Below, piece after piece: positions 13,848 to 15,127 of a stretch of DNA of 15,127 nucleotides. The notes beneath the pieces are model-generated. The model saw only the letters and a program-made list of their open reading frames with translations. It was not told where the DNA came from and made no database searches. A program made the position numbers and the translations under genes. Position 1 is the first letter of the stretch; each line of letters opens with the position of its first letter. Source of the stretch: CAZXBB01 sp964638815 (GTDB lineage Bacteria; Planctomycetota; Phycisphaerae; Phycisphaerales; SM1A02). The stretch spans positions 1 to 15,127 of the forward strand of contig CAZXBB010000287.1 in the NCBI GenBank assembly GCA_964638815.1. Reading direction: 5' to 3'.

Positions 13848-15127
13848 ATGACCGCCGGACCGAGACACCAACCGACCGGGACCCTGATCACCGATCCCGC
13901 GCCGCAGCATTACCTGACCGACGAACCCGGCATCGGCGGACGTCTCAAGGCGTCCGCGGAGGACTTCATCGTCGAGGAGCAGCCCCTGTACGAGCCGTGC
14001 GGGAGCGGCGAGCATCTCTACCTCCGCATCCGCAAGATCGGGTGCGCCCACGGCGAGATGCTGAGCTGTCTGCGTCGCAAGTTCGGGGTCCCCGAGCGGG
14101 CGATCGGTTACGCCGGCATGAAGGACAAGGTGGCGGTCACGACGCAGACCGTCTCGGTCCACCTGTTGAAGGACCCGCCCGACACGGACATCGACCACGA
14201 GCGCATCGCCGTGCTGTGGGCGTCCCGTCACCGGAACAAGATCCGGCGCGGTCACCTCCGGGGGAACCGGTTCTCGATCCGGATACGGGACGTCGAGCCC
14301 GCGCAGGCCCCGGCCGCGCTGCGGTCGATCCGCCGACTCGAGCGGGAAGGCGTCCCGACCTACTTCGGGCTTCAGCGTTTCGGATACCGGCGCAACAACC
14401 ACCTGATCGGGGCGATGGTGCTCAAGGGCGAATGGGACGGCGCCATCGCCGAGCTGCTCGGCGCCCGCGGAAGCGCGTTCCCGGAGTACCAGCGCGAGCG
14501 GCGGGAGCATTTCGACGCCGGGCGGATCGACGACGCGATACGCCAGTGGAGCGCGGCCGATCGGAGCGAGCTGACGATCCTCAAGGCGCTGCGCCGCGGA
14601 ATCGGCGCCGAGCGGGCAGTGCGGGCGGTCGGCGGCACCAACCTCAACTTCTGGACGAGCGCACTTGTCTCGGCCGCGTTCAACCGCGCGCTCGACGGTC
14701 GCATCGAGTGCGGCGCCGTCGCGCGCCTCCACGAAGGCGATCTCGCCTGGAAGCACGACAGCCGCTCGGTGTTCCCGGTCACCGCCGAGGAACTCGCGCG
14801 CGGCGATCTCGAATCACGGCTCGACGCGCTCGGGATCTCGCCGAGCGGTCCGCTCTGGGGCTCGGGCATGACGCGCGCCGGCGGCGTCACGGCCGACATC
14901 GAGCTCGGCGCGCTCAATGCGGCCGGGATCACGGTCGAACAGCTCGAGGCATCGCCCGACTGCCCGGAGGGAAGCCGCCGCCCGTTCCGCGAGCGTCTGA
15001 GCGACGCCAGCGTGGACGCCGGGGCGGACGAGAAGGGGCCGTACATCCGGGTGGCGTTCGACCTGCCGCGCGGGATCTACGCAACCGTCGCATTGCGCGA
15101 GGTGATGAAGACCGACCAGCACGAAGA
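13848..15127 (+). CDS. truD: tRNA pseudouridine synthase TruD (3' end outside window)
   Basis: TruD converts uridine 13 of certain tRNAs to pseudouridine. The frame opens at ATG 13848 and runs without a stop to the window edge (426 complete codons), so the C-terminus is missing. Visible motifs are: FIVEEQPLYEPCGSGEHLYL (40-59), the substrate-side N-terminal motif; the catalytic motif GYAGMKDKVAVTTQ (87-100) with Asp93; GNRFSIRIRD (139-148); and YFGLQRFGYRRNNH (172-185). Near the edge LPRGIYATVALREVMK resembles the end of the family, so few residues are likely missing. The stretch between about 210 and 370 fits the TruD-specific insertion domain. A G-rich run sits just before the ATG as a weak ribosome-binding site. 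The gene lies 20 bp after the DUF151 gene and is probably in its operon. Confidence 0.95.
   Translation, partial: MTAGPRHQPTGTLITDPAPQHYLTDEPGIGGRLKASAEDFIVEEQPLYEPCGSGEHLYLRIRKIGCAHGEMLSCLRRKFGVPERAIGYAGMKDKVAVTTQTVSVHLLKDPPDTDIDHERIAVLWASRHRNKIRRGHLRGNRFSIRIRDVEPAQAPAALRSIRRLEREGVPTYFGLQRFGYRRNNHLIGAMVLKGEWDGAIAELLGARGSAFPEYQRERREHFDAGRIDDAIRQWSAADRSELTILKALRRGIGAERAVRAVGGTNLNFWTSALVSAAFNRALDGRIECGAVARLHEGDLAWKHDSRSVFPVTAEELARGDLESRLDALGISPSGPLWGSGMTRAGGVTADIELGALNAAGITVEQLEASPDCPEGSRRPFRERLSDASVDAGADEKGPYIRVAFDLPRGIYATVALREVMKTDQHE

Overview
This is a high-GC bacterial window holding ten protein-coding genes, the last cut by the window edge. Two features suggest Planctomycetota, possibly a Phycisphaerae-like lineage. 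The GyrB carries a large C-terminal insert of the kind I associate with planctomycete gyrases, and a complete two-subunit DNA topoisomerase VI, an enzyme typical of archaea and plants, sits a few kilobases from gyrB. The phylum is an inference from family resemblance. No rRNA, tRNA, transposase, integrase or CRISPR array is visible, so this looks like ordinary chromosome.

Layout. Positions 1-498 hold a non-coding direct-repeat block of about two and a quarter copies; each full copy contains GGA-loop hairpins. Positions 499-610 hold a perfect 18-bp palindrome. gyrB (minus, 611-3196) follows. Its upstream side (3209-3337) is an array of nine 13- or 15-bp repeats lying between a predicted TATAAT promoter (3361-3387) and the start codon, so the array is probably a transcribed leader. 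A short membrane-anchored histidine kinase (plus, 3616-4452) runs toward an ANTAR-type response regulator (minus, 4513-5166); the two may be partners. Upstream of the regulator on the minus strand lie the topoisomerase VI genes, B (6586-8415) then A (5268-6581). The ribosome-binding site of A overlaps the stop codon of B. Next comes a DUF819 membrane protein (minus, 8528-9751).

From 9821 on, every gene is on the plus strand: a TIGR02757 (DUF2400) protein; a CHAD-domain protein; a Ppx/GppA phosphatase fused to an HD domain; a DUF151 'bifunctional nuclease' family protein; and TruD tRNA pseudouridine synthase, cut at the right edge close to its natural C-terminus. CHAD and Ppx/GppA both relate to polyphosphate and touch through a possible ATGA overlap, so they form a likely polyphosphate or (p)ppGpp module.

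The unusual parts are: (a) type IIB topoisomerase VI beside gyrase in a bacterium, with a lysine/arginine-rich tail on both subunits, the tail of A being encoded by 15-bp tandem repeats; (b) the GGA-hairpin repeat block downstream of gyrB; (c) the tandem-repeat leader of gyrB; and (d) two genes whose only recognisable -10 box lies 7-8 bp before the start codon, suggesting leaderless transcripts. I did not find an obviously new multi-gene defence or mobile system.
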